Positions 34,619-43,721 of a stretch of 64,000 nt of DNA are shown here, piece by piece (within the stretch, counting starts at the first letter, position 1; every line of letters starts with the position of its first letter). The notes beneath the pieces are model-generated. The model searched no databases. It was not told the origin of the DNA and worked only from the letters and a program-made list of their open reading frames with translations. This DNA comes from Rhodococcus maanshanensis NBRC 100610. Lineage in GTDB: Bacteria; Actinomycetota; Actinomycetes; Mycobacteriales; Mycobacteriaceae. The stretch lies in contig NZ_BCXA01000005.1 in the NCBI RefSeq assembly GCF_001894865.1, positions 1-64,000 of the forward strand, written 5' to 3'. The position numbers and the translations under genes are program-made.

Positions 34619-35505
34619 TCACGCGGTAAGCGGCCGGACCGATTCCGCGACCAGCGCGACGACGGCCTTCGACGCGGCGCCACAGCTCGGCGGACGCGCG
34701 GCCAGTTCCGTGCGGGACAGCTCGACCGCCCATGCCCGCCCGTCGCGATGGCGGACCACCGGCAGCGTGCCGGACTCGTCCACCGTGAGGTCCGAGGCGC
34801 CGGCCGAAACCTGCTCCCGCACCGCGATTTCTGCGACCTGGCCTGCCGACTCCCAGCAGCTACGGCCCCGAAGACCCTCGAGCTGGACCTCGCCGCGACC
34901 GGCCGCGAGCACCGCCTCGACGCTCTGCCGCGTGCCGAGCCGTCCGTAGGTGTACCCGGTCGGGAGCAGGATCATCGACGGCGCGAACCGGTGCCCGCCG
35001 GTGTGCGAGCACTCCCACACCGAATCCCGAACCGCGCCGACAGCTCCGCCGCGATCGGCCTGCCGAGCACCGCGCAGCACTGGTCGCGCTTGCCGTGTGC
35101 GCAGACCAGGGTCACCGGGTCGGTCACCGGACGCCCGATCCCCGGTGCGGACGCCGGCAGCTCGAGATCGAGGTCCAGCAGGGCAGCGGGATCGGCCACC
35201 TCCAGCCGCTCGCACCAGGCGCCGGACGGATCCGAGCGCCCGATCAGCACGGTGCGCCTGTCCGGGGGCGCGGTGCTCCGGCCCGGCCTGCGGATCAGCA
35301 GCAGCCGCACGCCCGCGGCCTCGGTCCGTCGTTCCAGTTCCGCGGACAGCTCGGGACCGAGCGCCTCACCACCGAGCACGTCGCGGCCCCAGGCGCCGGG
35401 GTGTTCGAGACACAGCCAGCCCGTGACGTGTGCCGCGGTCCCGGCGAGCGGCTCGTCCGTCGCGGAGAGCGCGGAGCAGGTCGGTGCGGGGGCTGGGGCG
35501 GTCAC
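34619..35505 (-). pseudogene. Sucrase/ferredoxin-like protein, frameshifted
   Basis: The first part (from GTG 35505) encodes a thioredoxin-like [2Fe-2S] ferredoxin-type protein with CAHGKRDQCCAVLGRPIAAEL. The family continues with WECSHTGGHRFAPSMILLPT, which here is in another frame. The break is at the CCC of 35024-35026 (a G-run on the coding strand): one missing G would restore SARFGDSVWECSHTGGHR. The downstream half is otherwise intact to its stop at 34619. It is either a true recent frameshift or a sequencing error in a homopolymer. The intact family (about 290-310 aa) has unclear function. Confidence 0.75.
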
Positions 35506-35526
35506 CCGACCATTGTGCCCGCGGCG

Positions 35527-36102
35527 TCACCCATGGATCTTCTTGCCCTCGGCGAACATCTGCACGAACTTCTCGATCCGGCGGGCGCGGGTCTCCGGCT
35601 TCTTCGCCTCCTGCAGGCGGTAGCTGACCGCGAAGCGGTTGACCTTGTTCAGCGTGCCGAAGAACTCCTCCGCCGCGGGGACCAGGGCCAGCGCGTCCAG
35701 GAAGTCCTGCGGCACGGTCGCCGAGGCTTGCCCCTCGTAGGCCCGCTCCCAGCGACCGTCGACCCTGGCCGCCTCGATCTCCGCCAGCCCCGACGGATGC
35801 ACCAGCCCCTCGGCGATCAGCCGCTCTGCCTTCTCCCGGTTCCGCTTCGACCACGGGCTGCGCCTGCGCCTGGGGGTGAAACCGCGCAGCGAGAAGTCCT
35901 CGTCGCACTTGCGGGCCTGACCGTCGATCCAGCCGAAGCACAGCGCGACCTCGACGGCCTCGTCCCAACTGGGGCTGGTCTGGTCCGACGCCTTCTTCGC
36001 CAACTTGAGCCAGATGCCGGGTGAGCTGTCGTGGTGCGCGGCCAGCCACTCGCGGAAGCTCGCCTGGTCCGGGAAGTGCTCGATGCTGCGTTCGACCGCC
36101 AT
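35527..36102 (-). CDS. YdeI/OmpD-associated family protein
   Basis: This 191-aa protein carries the family marks FREWLAAHHDSSPGIWLKLA, EAVEVALCFGWIDGQ, FTPRRRRSPWSKRNREKAERL and a C-terminal helix RARRIEKFVQMFAEGKKIHG. It is a widespread soluble protein of unknown function, sometimes linked to stress resistance. TACGGT lies 6 nt before the ATG, so the mRNA is probably leaderless. Confidence 0.83.
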   Translation of the reverse strand: MAVERSIEHFPDQASFREWLAAHHDSSPGIWLKLAKKASDQTSPSWDEAVEVALCFGWIDGQARKCDEDFSLRGFTPRRRRSPWSKRNREKAERLIAEGLVHPSGLAEIEAARVDGRWERAYEGQASATVPQDFLDALALVPAAEEFFGTLNKVNRFAVSYRLQEAKKPETRARRIEKFVQMFAEGKKIHG

Positions 36103-36151
36103 GGTCCAACCGTAGGCGGCGACCACGACAGAGGATTGAACAAACGCGACG

Positions 36152-36666
36152 CTACCGGCGACCGGTCGCGATGCCGGCCCACACCCGCACGAAGCCCTGC
36201 GACAGGTACGCGAGGGTGCCGAGGCTCAGCACCCACTTGGTGATGCTGACCGTCGACGTCGCGCGCACCACCGGATCGGTGATGCGGTCGCGGTGGTCGA
36301 GCAGGTACAGGTCGACCACGTTCTCCACGTAGTCCGCGGCCGCGGCGACGACCGGGGCCGCGTACAGCGCGCGGCGGGTGGTCGGAGACAGCTCGGAGAG
36401 CTGGCCGAGCCGCTTGGCCCCGTACACAGCGCGACCCCGTAGATGACCGGATGGATCATGTCCGGTCCGAAATGACTGCGGAACCGGGCCGTCTCCGCCT
36501 CGTCCATGCTGTCGAGGACGCCCCGATAGGCCCGCGCGGACATCGCGGTCTGGGTCTTGAGGAGCTTGGGCCCGGCGGGGCCGAGCAACCGCGCGATGTT
36601 GGCCTGCGAGATCAGGTACGCGGCGGACCAGCCGATGAGCTTGCCGTCGAGCGCAGTCAGTGTCAT
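36152..36666 (-). pseudogene. Conserved hypothetical membrane protein, frameshifted
   Basis: The N-terminal half (TALDGKLIGWSAAYLISQAN … HFGPDMIHPVIYGVAL) and the C-terminal half (GAKRLGQLSELSPTTRRALY … TKWVLSLGTLAYLSQGFVRV) are in different frames. The break lies at the ACAC of 36424-36427; removing one AC (GT on the coding strand) gives a continuous VIYGVALYGAKRLG. The gene is otherwise intact, with a leaderless promoter (TACGAT, 6 nt before ATG 36666). Function is unknown. It may be a real pseudogene or an assembly error. Confidence 0.65.
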
Positions 36667-36672
36667 ATGCCG

Positions 36673-36682
36673 ATCGTAGGAT
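36673..36682. promoter_or_regulatory. Overlapping divergent leaderless promoters
   Basis: TACGAT on the minus strand (36678-36673) and TAGGAT on the plus strand (36677-36682) overlap by two bases. They lie 6 nt and 8 nt before the start codons of the divergent genes (ATG 36666 and ATG 36691). Only 24 bp separates the two start codons. Confidence 0.5.
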
Positions 36683-36690
36683 CGAGGGCG

Positions 36691-37512
36691 ATGACCGAAT
36701 CGACCCCACCCCACGGCATGCCGGAGGCGGTGTTGCACCCGGACGAGGCCGCCGAGCGGTTCACCGTCGCGCGGCGGCACCCCCGAGAGTCGCTGGCGCC
36801 CTTCGTCGAGTACATCTGGATCGTGCACTGGGCCGTCGACGGCGCGCACGAACAGCAGGTGCTCCCGCAGCCGAGGATCCACATGGCCGCCGAGGACGGT
36901 CGGCTGCTCGTGCACGGGGTGAGCCGCGATCCGTTCAGCCGGAAGTTGTTGGGCACCGGGCACGTGATCGGGGTGGCGTTCCGGGCGGGCGGGTTCCGTC
37001 CGTTCCTGCGGTCGAGCGTCGGCGCGCTCGAGGGCACCGTGCTGCCCGCCGGGGACCTCCTCGGTCGGGACGACGGCCCGGTCGCGGCCGCGGCGCTCGA
37101 GACGGTCGACGACGACGTGATGACCGCGCTGGTCGAGGACTACCTCGAAGCGGTTCGGCCCGAACCAGATCCGTCCACCGAGAAGGTGGCCGCGCTGCTG
37201 GAGCGGATCGAGCACGACCCGGGCATCCACCGGGTCGACGAGGTTGCCGCGCTGGCCGGGATGAGCGTGCGCAGCCTGCAGCGGATGTTCACCGAGTACG
37301 TCGGCATCGGGCCCAAGTGGGTGATCCAGCGACACCGCCTGCTCGACGCCGCCGAGCAGGCGCACAGCGGACACCCCGTGGTGTGGGCGGAGCTGGCCGA
37401 CCGGCTCGGCTACAGCGACCAGGCACACCTGATCCGCGCGTTCACCGCGGCGGTCGGGACACCGCCCGCCACCTACGCGCGACAGACCGGGAGCTGGCGG
37501 CCCCGCGGGTAG
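36691..37512 (+). CDS. AraC-family transcriptional regulator
   Basis: This 273-aa regulator has an N-terminal sensor domain of the DUF6597 kind (ESLAPFVEYIWIVHWAVDG, QQVLPQPRIHMAAEDGRLLV) and a C-terminal double HTH (VDEVAALAGMSVRSLQRMFT, WVIQRHRLLDAAEQ, ELADRLGYSDQAHLIRAFTA). The ligand is unknown. It probably controls the divergent, frameshifted gene or unlinked targets. Confidence 0.88.
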   Translation: MTESTPPHGMPEAVLHPDEAAERFTVARRHPRESLAPFVEYIWIVHWAVDGAHEQQVLPQPRIHMAAEDGRLLVHGVSRDPFSRKLLGTGHVIGVAFRAGGFRPFLRSSVGALEGTVLPAGDLLGRDDGPVAAAALETVDDDVMTALVEDYLEAVRPEPDPSTEKVAALLERIEHDPGIHRVDEVAALAGMSVRSLQRMFTEYVGIGPKWVIQRHRLLDAAEQAHSGHPVVWAELADRLGYSDQAHLIRAFTAAVGTPPATYARQTGSWRPRG

Positions 37513-37553
37513 GCTCCTGATTCGGGTCGGGGTCGACAACAGGGGGCTGCGGT

Positions 37554-38126
37554 TTGCGGCAGTGGTGGGCGACGTTCTGGGATCGGCCGCCGGGATGGTC
37601 GCTGCTGGCCACCACCGCGCTGGTGTGCGGGGCGGCGTTGTGGGCGTTCAGCTTTCCCACGCCCAACAGCTGGATCCTGATCCTGTTCTGTCTCTGGCCG
37701 ACGGTGCTGATCGCGGTCTGCTGGACCGTCAAGACCACCACCTTCCTCGTCCGCCGCAACGCCTGGTCCAACTGGATCCTCGCGGCGCCGCTGGTTGCGC
37801 TGACCAGCGCAACGCTGCTGGTGTTCGACGTCCCGCTGCAGGCACGCTGGCAGCTCTCGCAGTCGGACTTCGCGGCGGCCGTCGAGGAGGTCAGGTCGGG
37901 CGCCGACCGGGCCGACTTCGACGGCCGAATCGGCGGTTACGACGTCCGGGACGTCCGCAGGCACGGGGACAACGTCTATTTCGTCGTCACCGACAGCGGC
38001 TTCCTTGATGACGACGGGGTCGCCTACCTGCCGGACGGAGAGCCCACCACTCCCGACCCGGTGGGCGAGGGCGTGCAGGTCTGGCACCTGCGCGGGCCCT
38101 GGTACTCGTTCAGCGCGGGGTGGTGA
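37554..38126 (+). CDS. Hypothetical membrane protein
   Basis: This 190-aa protein has three N-terminal membrane segments (WSLLATTALVCGAALWAF, WILILFCLWPTVLIAVCWTV, WILAAPLVALTSATLLVF) and a soluble C-terminal domain of about 100 residues with IGGYDVRDVRRHGDNVYFVV. The TTG start lies behind a G-rich site (AGGGGG). No family is recognised; similar short three-helix proteins occur in Nocardiaceae. Confidence 0.65.
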   Translation: MRQWWATFWDRPPGWSLLATTALVCGAALWAFSFPTPNSWILILFCLWPTVLIAVCWTVKTTTFLVRRNAWSNWILAAPLVALTSATLLVFDVPLQARWQLSQSDFAAAVEEVRSGADRADFDGRIGGYDVRDVRRHGDNVYFVVTDSGFLDDDGVAYLPDGEPTTPDPVGEGVQVWHLRGPWYSFSAGW

Positions 38127-38141
38127 CGCGGCGGCCGACGA

Positions 38142-38885
38142 TCAGTCCTCGAGGAACGCCGTCACGGCGGCCTCGAACTGATTCGGCCGGTCGCGGTGCA
38201 CGCTGTGGCCGACCTTGATCGTGATCGCCTGGCACCGCGGGATGGCGGCCGTGGCCGCCGCCAGCCGGTCCGGGTCGACCATCCCACCCGGGCCGCCGCT
38301 GATCACGAGGGTCGGGGCGGCGATGTCGGACAGGTTCTGCCACCACACCGGGTTCGGTTCGCGGAACTGGGCCAGCGCGCTGCGGGTCATCGACCGGTCG
38401 AACGTGAGGACCGCGCGCGGGTGTCGGATCACCCCGGTCACGGCGTGCCAGAGTTCGACCGGCGTCGGCAATCTGCTGCTCAACCGCCCCAGCGTCTCGC
38501 CGGTCCGGAGCGGCAGCGGCGCCTCCTCGAGGACCAGGCGCCGCACCAGGTCCGGGCGTGCCTGCGCGACCAGCGAGGCCGTGTGCCCGCCGAGCGAGTG
38601 CCCGACCAGGTCCACCCGTTCGAGCAGGAGGTGGTCGCACAGATGCAGGAGGTCGGCACCGAACTGGGCGAACAGATACGACGGCGCGTGCGCGCTGCGG
38701 CCGTGGCCACGCAGGTCGAGGGCGATCACCCGGCGCCCCCTGCCGACAAGGGTCCTGGCGAACCGATCCCAGGTGTGGCTGTCGCCGCCCATGCCGTGCA
38801 CCAGGATCACCGGAACCGGATCGTCGCCACCGGAATCGCGAAAGGAGAGCTCGACATCGTCGGCTGTCGTGGCAGTCATCAGCAT
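38142..38885 (-). CDS. Alpha/beta hydrolase
   Basis: This 247-aa hydrolase has an oxyanion-hole region (ILVHGMGGDSHTWDRFA), ALDLRGHGRSAHAPSY, a nucleophile elbow (DLVGHSLGGHTASLVA), an acid near GGPGGMVDPDRL, and the catalytic His in IKVGHSVHRDRP. The substrate is unknown. The start is ambiguous: ATG 38885 or ATG 38879. Confidence 0.85.
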   Translation of the reverse strand: MLMTATTADDVELSFRDSGGDDPVPVILVHGMGGDSHTWDRFARTLVGRGRRVIALDLRGHGRSAHAPSYLFAQFGADLLHLCDHLLLERVDLVGHSLGGHTASLVAQARPDLVRRLVLEEAPLPLRTGETLGRLSSRLPTPVELWHAVTGVIRHPRAVLTFDRSMTRSALAQFREPNPVWWQNLSDIAAPTLVISGGPGGMVDPDRLAAATAAIPRCQAITIKVGHSVHRDRPNQFEAAVTAFLED

Positions 38886-38944
38886 CACCGTCCGCAACCG
38901 CCCTTCGCAGCCTCGGCCATCCCGTCCGCGGCCACGTGGTGAGG

Positions 38945-41062
38945 TTACTCAGGCCGCTTCGCGAGAACGGCCGAGGGCCGCAGGTCCAGCCGCCGCAGCA
39001 GCTGCGCGTTGATCGCGACGACGACCGTCGAGGCCGACATCAACAGCGCCCCGACCTCCATCGGGAGGGTGAACCCCCACGGCGCGAGCACCCCGGCGGC
39101 GAGCGGCACCGAGATCAGGTTGTACCCCGCTGCCCAGCTCAGGTTCTGGATCATCTTCCGGTAGGTCGCACGGGAGAGTTCGATCACCGACAGCACCGAG
39201 CGGGGGTCGTCGCTGGCGAGCACGACACCCGCGGACGCGATCGCCACGTCGGTGCCCGCACCGATCGCGATCCCCACGTCGGCCTGCGCCAGCGCGGGTG
39301 CGTCGTTGACGCCGTCCCCCACCATGGCCACCTTGCGGCCTGCGGACTGCAGGGCCTTGACCTTGGCGCCCTTGTCCTGTGGGAGGACACCGGCGAAGAC
39401 CTCGTCGATTCCCAACCGCTGCGCCACCGACTGGGCGACCGCCTCGGCGTCGCCGGTGATCATGGCGACGTGCACACCGCGCTCGTGCAGTGCGTCGATG
39501 GCCTGCTTCGATTCGGGGCGGATCTCGTCGGCGAGTGCCACCGCCCCGGCGACCGCGCCGTCTCGGATCACGTGCAGCACAGTCGAACCCCGGCCCGACC
39601 ACTCGTCCGCCGGTGTCAGGGCGGCGAGACCGTGGCTCGCGAGCATGCCCGGTCCGCCGACACTGACCTCCGCGCCTGCGACGGTGGCGGTCACCCCAAC
39701 CCCGTTGCGCGCCTGGAAACCGGTGGCCACCCGTACCGCGAGCCCGCGCTGCTCGGCGGCGGCGACGATGGCCCGGCCGAGGGGGTGCTCGCTGTCGCGC
39801 TCGACGGCGGCGGCCAGCTCTACGACCTGGTCCTCGGTGTAACCGGGCGCCGCCGCGACGGAGACGACGGCGGGCTCCCCCTTGGTGAGGGTGCCGGTCT
39901 TGTCGAACAACACGGCGTCGACCGTGCGCATCGACTCGAGGGCCCTGCGGTCGGTGATGAGCACACCGGCGCGGGCCGCCCGCTCGGTGGCGATGGAGAC
40001 GACCAGCGGGATCGCGAGTCCGAGCGCGTGCGGGCAGGCGATGACGAGAACGGTGATGGTGCGGGTGACCGCGGATTCGGGGGCGCCGAGGATCAGCCAC
40101 ACGGCAGCGGTGATGACCGCGGCCCCGAGCGCGAACCAGAACAGCCAGCCCGCGGCCCGGTCCGCCAGCACCTGGGCCCGCGACGACGAACTCTGCGCCT
40201 CGCTCACCAGCCGTTGGATACCTGCGAGCGCGGTGTCGTCCCCGACCGCGGTGATCTGCACGCGCAGAGCCGAATCGGTGGTGACGGTGCCCGCGACGAC
40301 CCGGTCGCCCACCGCGCGGCGGACCGCAGCCGACTCGCCGGTGATCATCGACTCGTCCACGTCGGCCGCGCCGGAGACGACCGTGCCGTCCGCCGGGATC
40401 CGGCCGCCTGGCCGGACGATGACGAGATCGCCTGTCGTCAGCTCGGAGGTCGGCACGGTGACCGGCTCGTCGCCGTCGAGTCGCTCCGCCTCGTCCGGCA
40501 GCAGGGCGGCGAGGGATTCGAGCGCGCTCGATGCCTGTCCGAGCGAGCGCATCTCGATCCAGTGCCCGAGCAGCATGATCACGATGAGAAGCGCGAGCTC
40601 CCACCAGAAGTCCAACTCGTGGTTGAGGATTCCGAGGCTCGCACCCCAGGACGCGATGAACGCCACGGTGATGGCCAGCGCGATCAGCAGCATCATCCCG
40701 GGCTGGCGGGCCTTGATCTCGGCGACAGCGCCGGTGAGGAAGGGTCTGCCGCCCCAGACGTACATCACCGTGCCGAGAACCGGTGAGATCCAGGTGACGG
40801 GTCCGCCGTGCGGCAACGTGTACCCGATCAGGTCGGCGAACATCGCGTTGGCGAGCACCACAGGAACGGCGATCGCGAGCATGATCCAGAACAGTCGCCG
40901 GAACTGCCCGACGTGATCAGCGTGACCGGTGTGGCCCGCGTGATCGCCCTGGCCGCCATGGCCTTCGTGCCCCGCATGAGCTTCGTGGGCTTCATGACCG
41001 CCGCGGTCCGGCTGCCCGTCGGGCGTGCGATGACCGGCATGAGTTCCGCGATCCGAGGTCAT
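38945..41062 (-). CDS. Copper-type P1B ATPase (CopB-like, His-rich N-terminus)
   Basis: This 705-aa heavy-metal pump uses a histidine-rich N-terminal tail (about 13 His in 50 residues, [20 protein letters not shown]) instead of a CxxC domain. The membrane metal motif is ACPHALG (CPH, typical of P1B-3/CopB-like pumps), the phosphorylation motif is FDKTGTLT, and the hinge is [12 protein letters not shown]. It exports Cu(I)/Cu(II), or possibly Ag. TATCGT lies 7 nt before the ATG (leaderless). A CsoR-type palindrome overlaps the promoter. Confidence 0.9.
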   Translation of the reverse strand: MTSDRGTHAGHRTPDGQPDRGGHEAHEAHAGHEGHGGQGDHAGHTGHADHVGQFRRLFWIMLAIAVPVVLANAMFADLIGYTLPHGGPVTWISPVLGTVMYVWGGRPFLTGAVAEIKARQPGMMLLIALAITVAFIASWGASLGILNHELDFWWELALLIVIMLLGHWIEMRSLGQASSALESLAALLPDEAERLDGDEPVTVPTSELTTGDLVIVRPGGRIPADGTVVSGAADVDESMITGESAAVRRAVGDRVVAGTVTTDSALRVQITAVGDDTALAGIQRLVSEAQSSSSRAQVLADRAAGWLFWFALGAAVITAAVWLILGAPESAVTRTITVLVIACPHALGLAIPLVVSIATERAARAGVLITDRRALESMRTVDAVLFDKTGTLTKGEPAVVSVAAAPGYTEDQVVELAAAVERDSEHPLGRAIVAAAEQRGLAVRVATGFQARNGVGVTATVAGAEVSVGGPGMLASHGLAALTPADEWSGRGSTVLHVIRDGAVAGAVALADEIRPESKQAIDALHERGVHVAMITGDAEAVAQSVAQRLGIDEVFAGVLPQDKGAKVKALQSAGRKVAMVGDGVNDAPALAQADVGIAIGAGTDVAIASAGVVLASDDPRSVLSVIELSRATYRKMIQNLSWAAGYNLISVPLAAGVLAPWGFTLPMEVGALLMSASTVVVAINAQLLRRLDLRPSAVLAKRPE

Positions 41063-41074
41063 GACACGAACGAT

Positions 41075-41091
41075 ATACCCATAGGGGGTAT
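41075..41091. promoter_or_regulatory. CsoR-type operator, site 3
   Basis: ATACCC-N5-GGGTAT is an inverted repeat overlapping the -10 of the P1B ATPase. It has the same arms as sites 1 and 2 but a spacer of 5 instead of 4. Confidence 0.65.
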
Positions 41092-41121
41092 CCAGCAAGG
41101 GTGTCGCACGACACCCGGACC

Positions 41122-42690
41122 TCACTCGTACACTCCCTCCACGGTCCAGACCCCCTCGGCGCAGATCAGCAGCAATGCCCTCGGCTCATCCAGCAGCACC
41201 TGCGCCCTGGCCGCCCGCTGCGCCACCGCGGGATCCCACCAACGCTCGTCCACCGGCCACGGCCCCGCCCAGCCCAGCAGCTCCCACTCCCGCCTGCCCC
41301 AGCGCAGCCGGACCGGAGCCACACTGAACGCACCTCGCTCGGTGACCAGCACGGCCGCGCCGCCCGCCCCCTCCAACGCCACCCGCGGCCGGCCCGACAG
41401 CACGGCCGAGGGTGACGGTTCGGGCAGCCGCCCCGGCCAGGGCGCGGAGGGGTCCGCGGCCGGTCGCAGCTCATCCCCCAGCGGCAGGAGGGTGACCCGC
41501 TCGAACGGCCCCCTGCCGCCGCTGAGCACCCCCACCTGGACCGCGTCACCCCCGAGCAGACCCTGCACGCGCACCAGCGCCCGCCTTGCCCGCTCGTCCT
41601 CGGCACCGACCCCGCCCCACAACCCCAGTTGCAGCGCACCCGCCGCGACCACCTCCACGGGCTCGAGGCGCAGCACCTCGATGCCTGCCGTCGGCCGCGA
41701 CTCGCTGCGCCCGGTGAGCCAGCCGTCCAGCTGCCAGCGCACCCGGTCCGCCGTGCCCTCGGGGGTGAGCGGTTCCGCGCACCGCCAGGTCCGCGAAAGA
41801 TGTTCCCCGTTACCGGTGCTCGCGTGCACCAGCAGCCTGGTGCACGCGACCGCCGCGGCGGACAGCTTTGCGTGCAGCCGCTCGGCCAACGCCCGCCCCG
41901 CGAACGCCGCCGCATCCACCCGCTCGATCGGTGGATCACAGCGCTGTTCGACGTCCAGGTCCGGTGGCAGCCGCCGTGCCGACGGCGGACGCTCGGGCTC
42001 CCCGCGCGCGATGCGGTGCGCCAGCACCGCATCGGAACCGAACCGGGACGCCACCGCCACCGGGGTCAACGCGGCGAAGTCGCCGATGGTCCGCAGCCCC
42101 AACCGGTGCAACAGATCGACCAGGTCCGCGCGCCCCTTCGCCGCCAGGCTCGGCTCCGCTGCCAGCTCGGCTACCGGGATCGGGGCGAGGAACTCGGCAC
42201 CCGCCCCCGGTGGGACCAGGGCCGCCCTTCGGGCGGCGATCACCGCGGTGGACAGCTCATCCGCGATCCCCACCTGACACTCCACCCCCGCCGCCGAGGC
42301 CTCGTCGATCAGCCGCTCGGCGGCGGCGGGCTCGGAGCCGAAATAGCGGCTGACCCCGCGCGCGGCGAGCACCAGCAACCCCGGCCGCAGCACCTCCACG
42401 CCGGGCGCCACCGCGTCGATCGCCGCGGCGATCGGCTCGAACAGCCTGGCGTCCCGGCCCACGTCGACCGCGAACACGTGCAGCCCAGGGCAGCGCCCCT
42501 GCGCCTCCCTCTTGCGCAATCCCCTGCGCACCCCCTCCGACCGCGCCGTCGCCGAGCAGGCCACGACACGATTACCCAGCGTCACCGCGACGGGTTCCGT
42601 CGGGGGCAGATCCGACGCCGCCGCGGCCGCGATGGCGGGCCAGTCGGGACACCACAGCGCCAGCACCCGCGCGGGATCACCGGCGGTCAC
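41122..42690 (-). CDS. imuB: ImuB, inactive Y-family polymerase homologue
   Basis: This 522-aa member of the DinB-like family acts as the clamp-binding hub of the DnaE2 mutasome. It has the Y-family outline ([54 protein letters not shown]) but lacks the catalytic acids: the usual MDAFFA-type strand is LALWCPDWP. It is therefore non-catalytic, as in mycobacteria. The GTG start overlaps the imuA' stop by 4 bp (GTGA). It is expressed with imuA' from a LexA-controlled promoter. Confidence 0.92.
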   Translation of the reverse strand: MTAGDPARVLALWCPDWPAIAAAAASDLPPTEPVAVTLGNRVVACSATARSEGVRRGLRKREAQGRCPGLHVFAVDVGRDARLFEPIAAAIDAVAPGVEVLRPGLLVLAARGVSRYFGSEPAAAERLIDEASAAGVECQVGIADELSTAVIAARRAALVPPGAGAEFLAPIPVAELAAEPSLAAKGRADLVDLLHRLGLRTIGDFAALTPVAVASRFGSDAVLAHRIARGEPERPPSARRLPPDLDVEQRCDPPIERVDAAAFAGRALAERLHAKLSAAAVACTRLLVHASTGNGEHLSRTWRCAEPLTPEGTADRVRWQLDGWLTGRSESRPTAGIEVLRLEPVEVVAAGALQLGLWGGVGAEDERARRALVRVQGLLGGDAVQVGVLSGGRGPFERVTLLPLGDELRPAADPSAPWPGRLPEPSPSAVLSGRPRVALEGAGGAAVLVTERGAFSVAPVRLRWGRREWELLGWAGPWPVDERWWDPAVAQRAARAQVLLDEPRALLLICAEGVWTVEGVYE

Positions 42691-43604
42691 AGCGACACCG
42701 CTTCCGGGAACACCCCTGGCTTCCGCATCGTTTCCGCCGTCCACTCCACCCGGCCGTGAACCGGCCGCAGATCGAGCCGGGTGGTGCGGGGCTGGAACGC
42801 CCTGCCCCTCGCACTGACCGCCAGCCGGAGCGCGCGCAGCCGCCCGCGCCCCAGTTCGGCGCCCTGACCCATCCCGTCGTAGCCGCACACCCTGGCCTCG
42901 AGCCGGACCTCGGCGCCGTCCCAGCGCCCGTCCGTCACCACCAGGGTCGAGCCCTTGCTCCGCGCCCGCGCCACAACGGCGCGCGCCCGGGAGGGCGGCA
43001 CCGCGAGCCCGCCGAGACCCAGCACCACCAGGTCGAGCCCGTCGAGCAGAACGGCAGCGACCTCCACCGGGTCCGGACCCGGGTCCGGGATCAGCGCGAG
43101 CCTGCCGAGTTCGGCCCCCATCTCCGCGGCGGCCAGCAGACCGAGCCGGGGCAGGCCGATCACCGCCGCGTGACCTCCTGCCTCCGTCACCGAGGCGAGC
43201 AGGCCGAGCAACAGCGATCCCGCCCCCGACACGGACACCACCGAACCCCGCGCCAGCCCCCCGCGCGGCAGCAGCGACGCCAGCGCGGGCGGAACGGGGA
43301 GTATGCCCGCGGACCCCGCCTGACGCGGGAGCCCCTCGGCCTCGGACGGCTGCGGCGCGGGCCGGGCCGCCACCGATTCGCCCCGCGCGGGCACGGCCGC
43401 CATCCGGCGCCGGAGCTGCTCGAGCCGCTCCTGCCTCGACAACCCGGTCAGGTCCGACGACCCTGCGGACTCCACAGGCTCCGATCGTGCCGAATCGGCC
43501 ACCTCGGCCATCGCACCAACCACCGACACCACCGTCTCCCACCTTCGCTCCACCGCCGTCACGGCCGGTCGATCAACCACGGGGAAGGACGTGGTATCGA
43601 ACAC
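42687..43604 (-). CDS. imuA': ImuA', SOS mutasome accessory protein
   Basis: This RecA-fold protein of about 270-305 residues is the partner of ImuB and DnaE2 in translesion synthesis. It carries the [19 protein letters not shown] region (P-loop position, degenerate) and [21 protein letters not shown] 43604 lies inside the LexA box; a start further down, such as ATG 43511 or a GTG near 43535 behind GGGAG, is more likely. The longest frame is reported. Confidence 0.85.
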   Translation of the reverse strand: MFDTTSFPVVDRPAVTAVERRWETVVSVVGAMAEVADSARSEPVESAGSSDLTGLSRQERLEQLRRRMAAVPARGESVAARPAPQPSEAEGLPRQAGSAGILPVPPALASLLPRGGLARGSVVSVSGAGSLLLGLLASVTEAGGHAAVIGLPRLGLLAAAEMGAELGRLALIPDPGPDPVEVAAVLLDGLDLVVLGLGGLAVPPSRARAVVARARSKGSTLVVTDGRWDGAEVRLEARVCGYDGMGQGAELGRGRLRALRLAVSARGRAFQPRTTRLDLRPVHGRVEWTAETMRKPGVFPEAVSL

Positions 43605-43612
43605 GCATTCGA
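43597..43612. promoter_or_regulatory. LexA (SOS) box of imuA'-imuB
   Basis: TCGAAC-ACGC-ATTCGA matches the consensus TCGAAC-N4-GTTCGA with one mismatch. It is the second SOS box in the window and links imuA'B to dnaE2. Confidence 0.8.
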
Positions 43613-43721
43613 ACTCTTCTCAGTAAAGACCCTCCTCCCGACATCCGTCAAGACGGCGGGAAACCGCCAGTTCAGCGTCCGCTCGAGACCTGCAGCCCGG
43701 CCCTCCACTAACCTCTCGGGT

